A stretch of 60,308 nt of DNA from Photobacterium pectinilyticum (GTDB lineage: Bacteria; Pseudomonadota; Gammaproteobacteria; Enterobacterales; Vibrionaceae): contig NZ_JANEYT010000031.1 in the NCBI RefSeq assembly GCF_024357955.1, positions 1 through 60,308 of the forward strand, written 5' to 3'. A program made the position numbers and the translations under genes. The notes beneath the pieces are model-generated. The model was not told the origin of the DNA, ran no database searches, and worked only from the letters and a program-made list of their open reading frames with translations. Of this stretch, positions 1 through 7,969 are shown piece after piece (position 1 is the first letter of the stretch; each line of letters opens with the position of its first letter).

Positions 1-411
1 ATCCAAAGTGGATTCATCATCACGCTCTTTCATGGCCTGCATGAGCTTGTGCTTAAGCCGCCATGCTGCGTTATATGAAACACCCAATTGTCTTGAAAGT
101 TCAAGCGCTGAAATACCATTCTTTTCTTGTGTTATCAGGTAAATGGCCAAGAACTATATTGTTAATGGCAGCTTAGAGTGAGCAAATAGGGTTCCAGAGA
201 TTAATGAAGCTTGATGGTGGCATTTGTTGCATTGAAATAGAGCCCTAGAATGCAATTGGCAATACTTATCATAATGACATTTTGGGCAACGGTAGCCAGT
301 CGGCCACCGCATATCAAACAACCGCCGCTGGCACTGTTCTTCTGTCCCATAGAGCTTCATAAAGCCATGTATAGAAATACCTTTTTGAAACTTAACCTGA
401 TTCTTAGCCAT
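1..411 (-). pseudogene. IS1595-type transposase, N-terminal part, with internal amber stop, cut by window edge
   Basis: The minus-strand frame starts at 411 and has an N-terminal zinc ribbon (CPKC at residues 42-45, CNKC at 61-64), the hallmark of IS1595-group transposases. An in-frame TAG at 154-156 stops the protein after 85 residues, just after LPLTI. The same frame then continues without interruption to base 1 with typical family sequence (FLAIYLITQEKNGISALELS, then an AWRLKHKLMQ helix). Relatives have Trp at this spot as I recall, so TGG to TAG is the simplest explanation. The catalytic DDE region would lie outside the window. It is either a dead copy or one that needs suppression. Element ends were not found. 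Confidence 0.75.
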
Positions 412-881
412 GATAATTGCCTCATGAACTGACTTATCATCAATATAGTTAACAGGGCTGAGTATTAGTGGTAATCAGGTAACATTATCCAAATAATGTC
501 ATTCTGTATGTGAGCATAACCACATGATTATTTAAGTGGATGGTATCCACCCCATGGACCCACCAGCAACCAAACCGTTCGCCCGCATCTTGAACGGAAA
601 TATTTATATTTTCTTCATGATTTAAGCAAAAACGGACTCAGATTTTAAGTACGAGCATGAACAGGTTGAATTATAACCAAAGTATGCTCCCGTCCTGATG
701 AGCCCACGAGGCAGGATAGTAATGTGTAAATCAGTTTGAACTCTTTCCGAAAGTGATGATCTGATCGCTCGTGTTATATGAATCAAACCAAAGTTCGTTA
801 CAATAGCCAAAGATGCGCGGTTATGTCGCAAACAGGAGTGCTGAGTTAATATCTCCGTCAGCACTCATTACCTTTAGCATT
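412..881. other. Gene-poor stretch between two insertion sequences
   Basis: No convincing gene. It should contain the outer end of the IS1595-type element and the left end of the IS6-type element, but I could not identify a matching pair of terminal inverted repeats or a target duplication by eye. The short minus-strand frame at 622-864 has no recognisable motif or ribosome binding site. Confidence 0.5.
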
Positions 882-1577
882 ATGACTATCAACTTTTCCG
901 GTCGCCACTTTCCTTCCGACATCATCCTTCAGGTTGTTCGCTATTACGTTTCTTATAAGCTCAGCTACCGTGAAATCGAAGAGATCATGGCTGAGCGGGG
1001 TATCCATGTTGATCACTCAACCATCAACCGGTGGGTCATCAAATTTGCACCATTGCTGGAGCATCTAGCCCGCGGAAGAAAGAAGCCTGTCGCCTCTTCG
1101 TGGCGGATGGACGAGACTTACATTAACGTCAAAGGTCAGTGGAAATATTACTACCGAGCCGTTGACAAGTACGGCAATGTCATTGATTTTTTATTGTGTG
1201 AACACCGTGATGAGAAAGCCGCTCGCGCCTTCCTTATTAAGGCAATAGGTCATAACGGATTACCCGAAAAGGTGGTTATTGATAAGAGTGGTGCCAATGC
1301 ATTAGCGCTGCATCATATCAACGTCCAACTCTGGCTAACAGGAAGGATACTCAACCTGATTGAAGTGCTTCAAGTTAAGTATTTGAACAACCTGGTCGAG
1401 CAAAGCCACCGGAAAGTGAAAGGTAAGATGCATCAGTGCCTGGGATGGAAATCTGATGAAGGCGCTAAAGCCACACTCGCTGGCATAGAGCTGTGGTCGA
1501 TGATGAAAAATGGACAGCTCAACATAGCTGTCCGTTGGGGGTGGAAATCCCATATTACCACCTTAGGTTCCCCATAA
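882..1577 (+). CDS. IS6-family transposase
   Basis: A 231-residue DDE transposase, the usual length for IS6/IS26-type enzymes. The N-terminal helix-turn-helix region (YREIEEIMAERGI, then STINRWVIKFAP) precedes the catalytic core. The first acidic residue lies in SWRMDETYINVKGQWKYYYRAVD, read in two parts as SWRMDETYINVK and GQWKYYYRAVD; the second lies in VVIDKSGANAL and the Glu in NNLVEQSHRKVK, so the triad looks intact. I chose ATG 882 because the sequence from MTINFSGRHFP matches the family start, whereas the upstream in-frame extension does not. IS6 elements move by replicative cointegrate formation, which is relevant because this copy borders a plasmid-type replicon and a diverged IS6 fragment lies on its other side in inverted orientation (6089-6312). 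Confidence 0.85.
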   Translation: MTINFSGRHFPSDIILQVVRYYVSYKLSYREIEEIMAERGIHVDHSTINRWVIKFAPLLEHLARGRKKPVASSWRMDETYINVKGQWKYYYRAVDKYGNVIDFLLCEHRDEKAARAFLIKAIGHNGLPEKVVIDKSGANALALHHINVQLWLTGRILNLIEVLQVKYLNNLVEQSHRKVKGKMHQCLGWKSDEGAKATLAGIELWSMMKNGQLNIAVRWGWKSHITTLGSP

Positions 1578-1633
1578 GTTTCCGCAAATAAAAATAGATT
1601 ACTGTCAATAAGTTACACTTTAAAAACCACAAA

Positions 1634-1673
1634 TGTTCACGGTGAACACTCCCAAATACTCACCGTGTTCACG
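1634..1673. promoter_or_regulatory. Candidate parS centromere
   Basis: Immediately downstream of parB lies a near-perfect palindrome, TGTTCACGGTGAACA (1634-1648, 7-bp arms around one base), followed by a partial copy CACCGTGTTCACG (1661-1673). The motif resembles the ParB-box consensus of chromosomal parS sites, and P1-type plasmids carry parS right after parB. The role is inferred from position and symmetry. Confidence 0.55.
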
Positions 1674-1681
1674 CAGTTAAA

Positions 1682-2716
1682 TTAAGAAAACAGATCAGAC
1701 ATTGCCTGATCAATCACCTTATCAAGATGCTTCTGCTGCTCTACTGTCAGGCGACTAAACTCATAGCTAAAATCACGACCTTTGACACGTTTTCGAGCAT
1801 GCTTGTTCTTGTCATCGAACTTCACTAGCTGGGTAACTTCAGCACGAGGCGCTTTAGGTTTTGGGTTCTTAACCAACTCGCGCAGGCTTGAAATAACAAC
1901 ATCTACATCACCACTATCAATACCAGCGATCAAATCATCGCGATCATCACGCAGAGACAATTGCTCATTCAACTTGCTTAGTTCAGCATAGTCTTTGACT
2001 GTTAGCTCGTTAATGTCACTAAACAATTGGTAGATATCTTTACCAACTGATGCAGCCTGAAGAGCACGGACAACTTTCGGCCTTGAGATTCCCATAGCTT
2101 CAGCAATAGCAGCTTGTGTATTTAGGCCTGACTCTTTATATAGCTCGCAACGCTTACCAATCTCGTAGAGATTATGTTCTCTTGCAGATTGCAGCGACTT
2201 GGCCAAAGCTTTCGCATCTGAAGATTCAATCTCTTCTTCAGCAATGAGGACGGTGAAGTTCTCAATGGCACCTTCTTTCGCAAGAAAGTAACCACGGCGG
2301 CGAGAGCCATCAAGGAAGTTAACCTTGCCATCCTTACGGCAAGCAATGGCAGGATAGAACTGCTGATAATCCATTGTCGAAAGGTCAGATAGGTTTTCAG
2401 AATTTAAGAAATCCTGATCACGACCGTTAATCTCAAATTCGACAACAGTCTCGTTCTTCACCTGCTCATAGCTCAAGTTGGCCTCAATGAACTTAACCTG
2501 GCGGCCTGATCCCAACGTCCATTCAACCTCTTTGGATACCGAGTCGAGACCAAACGCTTGATTGAGATAAGTGGTAAGGTCAGTGCCAGTTAGCTCCAAA
2601 TCATTTTTCAGTTGGTCAGGTAGGGCAGATAGCTTTTCTTCTGCCAAACGGCGGCTCGCTTCTTCCGCACCAGGTTGGTTGTCGGTCATTCCCATGACCT
2701 GTTTTTTCTTGGCCAT
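1682..2716 (-). CDS. parB: ParB-type centromere-binding partition protein
   Basis: A 344-residue ParB/Spo0J-family protein that should bind the plasmid centromere and recruit ParA for segregation. The ParB N-domain contains the GSRRRG box (residues 137-142), the CTP/arginine motif of the family. A helix-turn-helix follows (about 197-220, NTQAAIAEAMGISRPKVVRA). The long N-terminal extension before the box resembles P1/P7-type ParB rather than chromosomal ParB. Its ATG (2714-2716) overlaps the parA stop codon by one base, so translation is probably coupled. A palindromic candidate parS sits just past its end. The protein is complete. Confidence 0.88.
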   Translation of the reverse strand: MAKKKQVMGMTDNQPGAEEASRRLAEEKLSALPDQLKNDLELTGTDLTTYLNQAFGLDSVSKEVEWTLGSGRQVKFIEANLSYEQVKNETVVEFEINGRDQDFLNSENLSDLSTMDYQQFYPAIACRKDGKVNFLDGSRRRGYFLAKEGAIENFTVLIAEEEIESSDAKALAKSLQSAREHNLYEIGKRCELYKESGLNTQAAIAEAMGISRPKVVRALQAASVGKDIYQLFSDINELTVKDYAELSKLNEQLSLRDDRDDLIAGIDSGDVDVVISSLRELVKNPKPKAPRAEVTQLVKFDDKNKHARKRVKGRDFSYEFSRLTVEQQKHLDKVIDQAMSDLFS

Positions 2717-3876
2717 TACTTATCCCACACGTTGTAAACATCACGGTAAACCTGACTAGCAACCTCGTAGGCATTTACCCGAGCATCGCTAAGCGTCTTC
2801 TTGGTTTTTGGGTACTCACTTGCAGTCAGGTCGAAGACAGTAGACATCATCGAGGTACAAAGCTGAACAGCTTCAGAGTGCTTGAACTGTGTTGAGTACA
2901 ACCATTCACTGAAGGTTCTAGTGAGTTGGTTCATTAGGGCTGTGTTTGATGTTGTTTGTCGGTAGTTCGTTACCAACAAACGCATGAAGTCGTAACCTTG
3001 GTGGCCAGCCCCCTCAAGCAGAGCCCAAACATCAGGTAGGTTAGCAAAGTAATTACACGTAGCATCAATGTCATTCTCGTTCGCTGCCAGTGGGAACACC
3101 ACGCTAGTAGCAGCAAAGTAACCGTTATAGGTCATGAATGACAATGATGGCGGGGTGTCGATAATGATAACGTCAAAATCATCCTCAACAGCATCGACAA
3201 TCTTTTTCACTTGGCCATACGGGTTATCAAGTTTACTCAGGTTCAGATGGAACCAGCTTTCAAGAGAGCGGTCAGACTGAAGGGCAGGAAGTATGCGAAG
3301 GTTTGGAATAGTGGTTTGCAAGAAAGCATCTTTAACCAACTGATCGTAAGTTTCACCTTCATCTAGCTCATAGTTACCACGAACGATATCACCAACAGAG
3401 AACTCGCCATCTCGATGAGCATTAACTGCATAGTACATACTCAACGTTGACTGACCATCTAAATCAATTAGGCCAACACGAAGTTGCTCAGGGAACTCAG
3501 CACTAAGGCATGATGCTACCGTCGCGGAAGTCACTGTTTTACCAACACCTCCCTTCTGATTTTGCATCATGATCACCTGACACTTTTGACCAGGCTGACG
3601 CTCGAACTTCTCATGCTTTCGAAGATTAGCCGGCAGCTTACTTTCAAAGTCGTATAACTCCGAAATGCTCATTGACCACTGCATGCCCTCACGAGCCTTA
3701 ACATCAAAACCTAGAGCCTTAACATGAACGTCTAGTGTCTTGTTGCTTATTTTAAGATAGTCAGCAGCCTCTTGCCTTGTGTAAAGGCGCTCATCTTTTT
3801 GGTAAAAGGCGTTCCTGTTACTAATATACTGGTCAGCTCGCTCTTTGAGCTGATTGATTTCTTCTGTTGTTTTCAT
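2716..3876 (-). CDS. parA: ParA-type partition ATPase (type Ia, with N-terminal HTH)
   Basis: A 386-residue Walker-type partition ATPase. An N-terminal DNA-binding helix-turn-helix (about residues 31-55, YTRQEAADYLKISNKTLDV) places it in type Ia, where ParA also represses its own operon. The deviant Walker A motif KGGVGKT is at 108-114, followed by the switch region DLDGQSTLS and the Walker B strand DVIIIDTPPSLS. Type Ia ATPases form patterns on the nucleoid and pull ParB-parS complexes apart. The gene is the first of a parA-parB operon downstream of the rep gene and in the same orientation, separated from it by a strong terminator. Length and motifs look intact. Confidence 0.9.
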   Translation of the reverse strand: MKTTEEINQLKERADQYISNRNAFYQKDERLYTRQEAADYLKISNKTLDVHVKALGFDVKAREGMQWSMSISELYDFESKLPANLRKHEKFERQPGQKCQVIMMQNQKGGVGKTVTSATVASCLSAEFPEQLRVGLIDLDGQSTLSMYYAVNAHRDGEFSVGDIVRGNYELDEGETYDQLVKDAFLQTTIPNLRILPALQSDRSLESWFHLNLSKLDNPYGQVKKIVDAVEDDFDVIIIDTPPSLSFMTYNGYFAATSVVFPLAANENDIDATCNYFANLPDVWALLEGAGHQGYDFMRLLVTNYRQTTSNTALMNQLTRTFSEWLYSTQFKHSEAVQLCTSMMSTVFDLTASEYPKTKKTLSDARVNAYEVASQVYRDVYNVWDK

Positions 3877-3914
3877 CGCTTAAGCCAAAGTCCCTTAAAA
3901 ACAAAACCATGATA

Positions 3915-3940
3915 TTTTACACTAAATTTTGATGTAAGTG
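3915..3940 (-). promoter_or_regulatory. Possible parA operator
   Basis: About 40-65 bases upstream of parA lies an imperfect inverted repeat with arms TTACA (3917-3921) and TGTAA (3933-3937) in an AT-rich context. Type Ia ParA proteins repress their promoter through such repeats. This is only a positional suggestion. Confidence 0.25.
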
Positions 3941-3987
3941 AAAAAAATCAGTGGAATTATAATATAAAGACTGCGACTCAGATACAA

Positions 3988-4013
3988 AAAAGGACGCATA
4001 TTGGCGTCCTTTT
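3988..4013 (-). terminator. Rho-independent terminator of the rep gene
   Basis: Perfect 10-bp stem AAAAGGACGC / GCGTCCTTTT with a 6-base loop. Read on the minus strand it ends in six T residues, directly after the replication gene and before parA. Confidence 0.85.
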
Positions 4014-4040
4014 ACAAATAGCTAATGTAACCTTCAACGG

Positions 4041-5246
4041 CTAGCGTACCCAGCTGCCGCCATTAGCATTGAACTCATCAATAAGAACGCTGGTATCGTA
4101 ATCGGCCTTAAGATCAAGCTTAGAAAGGCTGTCATAGAACGCTCGTATCTGATCATATGTCGCTGTCCTAGCCTCCATCGCGGACAAAATAGCATTAGCG
4201 ATAACTGCATCAGCATTCGTTGGGTCAGCAGCAATCATATCTTCCAGCACTCTTCTTAGTGTATGTTCACTAGGCTTCTTCTTCACAACATCAAGCTTAC
4301 TCTTGGCACCATGGAACTTCAGGCAGACCTTAATGTGAGTTGCGGGACGGCCCCTACCTGCCGGCTTATCGCCAGATAGAAGCTCATACCCCTTGCCTGC
4401 GCTGTCTGTAGGAACCCAGACGCCATCAGAGCATTTAATGATTTGAGAGAATGCAGGATCAATCACTCTAACTTTTAGATCTTTGTTGTCGGGATAAACA
4501 GGGATTCTATCTCTCAACCCTGTATCAAAATTTTTAACCTCAACATAATCCCCCAGAGCCTTGCCTGCTTTCGCCGCCTCGGTGGCGTCCTCATAAACCT
4601 TGAAGTCCACACCAAATAATCGACGAAACTCACTTAGCTCATACTTCTTCTCAACAAACCTCTTGTCTCTGCTAACTAGTTCCAGCAGTCGAAGTGAGTG
4701 CTGGGAGGATAGCTTTGACCATATAACCAAGTCTACCTGAGAGAACCCTCTTGCATGATTCATGATGTGAGGAACAGCGTGGTCCCAGACACCAAGTGTC
4801 AATTCGCCTCGCTTATATTCCGCGTGGGGAATTGGGACAAAAGAAAGGAAACTACCTTTCCCGTCATGACCTTCAATCATTATTGATTTACTTTGAATGG
4901 CAAGGCACGCCCTTTTTACTGTCCTCAAGAAACTAGAGTCAGCCACGTTAAGAAACTCAGCCACGGTGTCTTTATCGAAAGAGTGAAATCTATTGACCTC
5001 TGAGAGGTTAGACGGGAGGTACTGGTTATAGTGCTCAGCAGCCTCTTTCTTCCCCATGCCTTTTGTTGCTAGCTTTCCTTCTGGATCAACTTCATACAGC
5101 CGGTTTCGCTCTTGCTGCATAGCGAGCAAGGACAGGGCCATCATGCCTCGTTGATGGCGAGTCAAATCTTGCCTTCCATCAAGAATCTTAATCGGAACAA
5201 CGTAATGATCAGGCTTCTTAACGAATTTCTTTGGGGTACTGGACAT
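4041..5246 (-). CDS. Rep_3-type plasmid replication initiator
   Basis: A 401-residue protein with the layout of iteron-binding initiators of the Rep_3 superfamily (RepE, Pi, RepA): two winged-helix regions, one around FSQVDLVIWSKLSSQHSLRL with the family-typical LLELVSRDKRF and FRRLFGV segments. It should bind the 22-23 bp iterons at 5437-5660 as a monomer to open the origin. Family members also bind an inverted operator as dimers to limit their own synthesis, and such a site lies just upstream (5286-5346). It is transcribed away from the iterons and followed by a strong terminator. It is longer than the roughly 250-300 residues typical of the family; the C-terminal 100 residues (after about 300) are unfamiliar to me. 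It is not RctB. Confidence 0.8.
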   Translation of the reverse strand: MSSTPKKFVKKPDHYVVPIKILDGRQDLTRHQRGMMALSLLAMQQERNRLYEVDPEGKLATKGMGKKEAAEHYNQYLPSNLSEVNRFHSFDKDTVAEFLNVADSSFLRTVKRACLAIQSKSIMIEGHDGKGSFLSFVPIPHAEYKRGELTLGVWDHAVPHIMNHARGFSQVDLVIWSKLSSQHSLRLLELVSRDKRFVEKKYELSEFRRLFGVDFKVYEDATEAAKAGKALGDYVEVKNFDTGLRDRIPVYPDNKDLKVRVIDPAFSQIIKCSDGVWVPTDSAGKGYELLSGDKPAGRGRPATHIKVCLKFHGAKSKLDVVKKKPSEHTLRRVLEDMIAADPTNADAVIANAILSAMEARTATYDQIRAFYDSLSKLDLKADYDTSVLIDEFNANGGSWVR

Positions 5247-5285
5247 GCTAAACCCATAATTTGTTTGGATTCCATCAAACTAACA

Positions 5286-5346
5286 TTGAACGGGACAGGC
5301 ATCAATACCATGTCCGAATAAGCCGGACATCGTGCCCCGTTCACCA
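5286..5346. promoter_or_regulatory. Iteron-related operator upstream of rep
   Basis: A reversed iteron half, TTGAACGGGACAG (5286-5298), pairs with ATGTCCG (5310-5316) in inverted orientation. A degenerate direct iteron starting GGACATCGTGCCCCGTTC follows at 5325-5346. Inverted iteron copies at this position are the classic autorepression site of Rep_3 initiators. The rep promoter should lie here. Confidence 0.55.
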
Positions 5347-5436
5347 GAGCCGCAAACGGTAAACCGATTGTTTACTATGCTATACACATACAACAATCAT
5401 ATGTTTACTCTCTTATCCAAGGGGTATTATCAATCC

Positions 5437-5660
5437 GGACACTTTGTCCCGTTCAAAAGGACATTTTGTCCTGTTCATTCCGGACATTTTGTCCTGTTCA
5501 TTCCGGACACTGTGCCCTGTTCATTCCGGACACTTTGTCCCGTTCAAAAGGACATTTTGTCCTGTTCATTCCGGACACTTTGTCCCGTTCAAAAGGACAC
5601 TTTGTCCCGTTTAAAAGGACACTTTGTCCCGTTCAAAAGGACACTTTGTCCCGTTCAAAA
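5437..5660 (+). repeat. Replication-origin iteron array, ten tandem 22-23 bp units
   Basis: Ten head-to-tail units start at 5437, 5459, 5482, 5505, 5528, 5550, 5573, 5595, 5617 and 5639. The core is GGACAYTTTGTCCYGTTC followed by either AAAA (22-bp units) or ATTCC (23-bp units). Each unit contains a short internal dyad, GGACA..TGTCC. Unit 4 has CTGTGCCC in place of CTTTGTCC, and unit 8 has GTTTAAAA. Such arrays bind the initiator and control copy number. Open frames across the array are artefacts of the repeat. Confidence 0.92.
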
Positions 5661-5772
5661 CTCACAAACCAATGATTTATATACACAAAACAAACACTCT
5701 AAGTTCTTAAAGATCTAAAAAGTTATTAATAAAAGAATAAGTATTAATATAAGCGTGTGGATTTGTGGATAA
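5661..5772 (+). other. AT-rich origin segment with DnaA box
   Basis: An AT-rich stretch directly after the iterons ends in an exact DnaA box, TGTGGATAA at 5764-5772 (reverse of TTATCCACA), with an overlapping weaker copy TGTGGATTT at 5756-5764. Iterons, then an AT-rich unwinding region, then DnaA boxes is the standard order of iteron origins. Confidence 0.65.
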
Positions 5773-6087
5773 CTCGCTTCGCTAGAGTTACCCAACGAAC
5801 TCCTCACAAGATCGGCCTCCGGCCACAATAATTTTTCTTCTCTTTTTTTTATTTATTAAGTGCATGGTTGACGCTAGTTTTGATCAAAAGGATCTTGGCT
5901 CTATAGCGCGCCGTAACAGCTTGTGTGGGCACCATGACCACAACACCGCGATTTTCACCCTAAAAGGCCACCAGAATGGCGCTCAGGAGCCAGAAAGGGC
6001 ATTGATAGTATTTATTTGTGGTGGTAACAAGTAAGTGCAACGGAAAATTGTTAGTCACATGCCGAGTGATCAGATGGGTGTAACCAT
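5773..6087. other. Stretch without a supported gene
   Basis: Between the origin and the transposase remnant. There is a short hairpin around GGCCTCCGGCC (5814-5824) and otherwise nothing recognisable. The IS6 homology on the right stops abruptly at 6089, so this stretch starts after a recombination or deletion breakpoint. Confidence 0.4.
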
Positions 6088-6801
6088 TCAGTAATACTTC
6101 CACTGACCTTTGACATTGATGTAAGTCTCGTCCATCCGCCACGAAGAGGCGACAGGCTTCTTTCTTCCGCGAGCTCGATGCTCCAGCAATGGCGCATATT
6201 TGATGACCCACCGGTTGATAATTGAGTGATCAGCATGGATACCCCGCTCAGCCATGATCTCTTCGATTTCACGGTAACTGAGTTTATAAGAAACGTAATA
6301 GCGAACAACCTGGAGCCCCTTACTGTCAACTATGCTTGGCCTATCATCGATAGAAACTGCATTTTTGATCGCTGGCGCTTTCTCTTTTTTACCGCGACGA
6401 TACCGCTTGTGACCTTGCCTTAAGTGACGATATAGTTTGCCACCCAAGCGTTTATCCTTCGCAACAAATCGGTAGATCCACTCATGGCTAACCGCCGCAC
6501 CGACTTTAGTTAATACACTGGAAATCTGCTCTGGACTCCAATCTGCTTCTAAAAGGAGGCGGATAAAATCAACACGCTCCTGAGGTATTCTGTATTTACG
6601 CGCAGATGTGCGTTTTTTGATTGATAACACTTGAGCTTCGTTTGGGCAATAATGGCTGTCTTTGTGGCCGCGTTTAAGCTCCCGATAAACCGTAGAGCGA
6701 TGGCACTTAACGGTTTTAGCAATTTCAGAAACTGAAATCCCCCGTTCCAAAAGAGCAGAAATCTGGTATCTTCTGCCTTCGGTCAACTGCTGATAATTCA
6801 T
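6088..6801 (-). pseudogene. Chimeric transposase remnant: IS30 N-terminus fused in frame to an internal IS6 piece
   Basis: The first 160 or so residues are an IS30-type transposase: HTH_38 (YQQLTEGRRYQISALLERG, then STVYRELKRG), a second HTH region and a basic linker, stopping at DDRPSIVDSK, just before the first catalytic Asp of IS30 enzymes. From about 6312 the frame continues as IS6-type sequence (QVVRYYVSYKLSYREIEEI to KGQWKYY), homologous to 930-1148 in this window but diverged (ADHSIINRW against VDHSTINRW). The IS6 homology ends abruptly at 6089 and the frame stops. Neither half keeps a full catalytic triad. Both ends of the IS6 piece are missing, so this is not a simple insertion. It is probably inactive. 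Confidence 0.8.
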
Positions 6802-7086
6802 GGTAGTACTGCTTGTTTCTTTGGCGAGAAGAGCGTACCACTTTCAGCAGTTGGCTTCCTCTTCTACACCTTTCCATGAATGTCGCACTTATTATCTGAA
6901 ATCGGGAGTAACATATCACTTAAGCCATGGCTTGAAAATTTCAGTTAATTTACATTTTGAAATTTAAAAAACACCGTTCAATTCATACAGGAATGATTCA
7001 GTTTGATGTTGCTAAATTAGCGCCATAACAAAACGCCATCACAGAAGTGATGCAGCCTTTAAGCATCTTAATCAGCAGGAATCATC

Positions 7087-7878
7087 ATGAATACATTCGC
7101 CAAATCTTCTATTGTTTCAATCATCGGCCTGACTCTTCTTACAGGTTGCGTAAACCCAGACAATCAAGATGATCCAAATGCATTGACTAAACAAGGTGCT
7201 GCCGGTGGTGCCCTGCTAGGCTTAACGCTCGGTGCATTAACAGGCGAAGCGGATCTTGCTGTTAAAGGCGCGATCGCGGGTGGCGTTACTGGCGGTGTAG
7301 CAGGTGCTTCTGCTGATATCCAAAACAACCGCGATAATCAGCGCCATGACAGCCGCAACGACGCCCTAGCGCAAATGGGTAATGGCGGACAAGCGACCAC
7401 AACCAATACCCAACCACAAAACTGGGACAAGCTTGATAACTTCACCGGAGACTGGAATGTCAACATTTGGAGTGGAGCAACCGAGCAACCAGTAAATGCA
7501 ACTGCAAATGCCTCTGGCTCCTTGGTGAAGACAACCGAAGCAAGCATCAACATCAATAATGTAACCGTTGGCGATCAAGCACAGGCACTCTCTTTTAATG
7601 CAAACTTTGCCTATACCCCCGAAGCTGGCTATAGCCTTACAGTGACAGACAACGCAAACAACGTACCGGTTACTTTTGCTGGTGAATTCCAACAGAATAT
7701 GAACCGCTACAACTTCTACCCAACTAACGCACAAGCCAGCATTTACGAAAACTTCGACTCATCAACGGTTCGCTTAGAGCTCGGGTTTGCGGGTCAGAAT
7801 GTTTGGATGGTAGACACCTATGCGCTCGTTGATGGTGAAGAGCAAAAAATTCAGACTTACCGTTTCACCAAAAGCTAA
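7087..7878 (+). CDS. Glycine-zipper lipoprotein of unknown function
   Basis: A 263-residue predicted lipoprotein. The signal peptide ends in the lipobox LLTGC, with Cys at residue 21. Residues about 37-75 form an alternating Gly/Ala-rich segment (GAAGGALLGLTLGALTGEAD, then KGAIAGGVTGGVAGA) typical of glycine-zipper outer-membrane proteins. An Asn/Gln-rich linker follows. The C-terminal half (about 115-263) looks like a beta-rich domain beginning FTGDWNVNIWSGA. I do not recognise a defined family for it. A good terminator follows at 7912-7969, so it is probably monocistronic. The role may be in the envelope or stress response, which is inference from architecture only. Confidence 0.7.
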   Translation: MNTFAKSSIVSIIGLTLLTGCVNPDNQDDPNALTKQGAAGGALLGLTLGALTGEADLAVKGAIAGGVTGGVAGASADIQNNRDNQRHDSRNDALAQMGNGGQATTTNTQPQNWDKLDNFTGDWNVNIWSGATEQPVNATANASGSLVKTTEASININNVTVGDQAQALSFNANFAYTPEAGYSLTVTDNANNVPVTFAGEFQQNMNRYNFYPTNAQASIYENFDSSTVRLELGFAGQNVWMVDTYALVDGEEQKIQTYRFTKS

Positions 7879-7911
7879 TTATCACTTCATGAGCTGATAA
7901 ATTTCCTGTAG

Positions 7912-7969
7912 CGCTGTGCCCTCCCAGATACCCAAAACATGGGTATCGAAGTAGACACAGCGTTTTTTT
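7912..7969 (+). terminator. Rho-independent terminator after the lipoprotein gene
   Basis: Outer stem CGCTGTG / CACAGCG encloses an inner perfect hairpin GATACCC / GGGTATC and is followed by seven T residues on the plus strand. Confidence 0.85.

Noticed and set aside
622..864. Minus-strand ORF upstream of the IS6 transposase
   Set aside because: No family features or ribosome site; it overlaps the expected IS end.
1682..3876. Chromosome partition genes
   Set aside because: The HTH-containing ParA and long-N-terminal ParB are plasmid type Ia, and they sit beside a plasmid initiator rather than gid or rctB genes.
4041..5246. RctB-type chromosome II initiator
   Set aside because: Length (401 residues), sequence and the iteron form fit Rep_3 plasmid initiators; RctB is larger and its iterons are 11-12-mers.
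5437..5660. Possible CRISPR array
   Set aside because: Units are contiguous 22-23 bp repeats without unique spacers and there are no cas genes; iterons explain them.
5332..5718. Plus-strand open frames across the iteron region (5332-5718 and 5466-5675)
   Set aside because: They translate the tandem repeats themselves (CPVHSGHF-type periodic peptides), have no ribosome binding site and overlap the origin.
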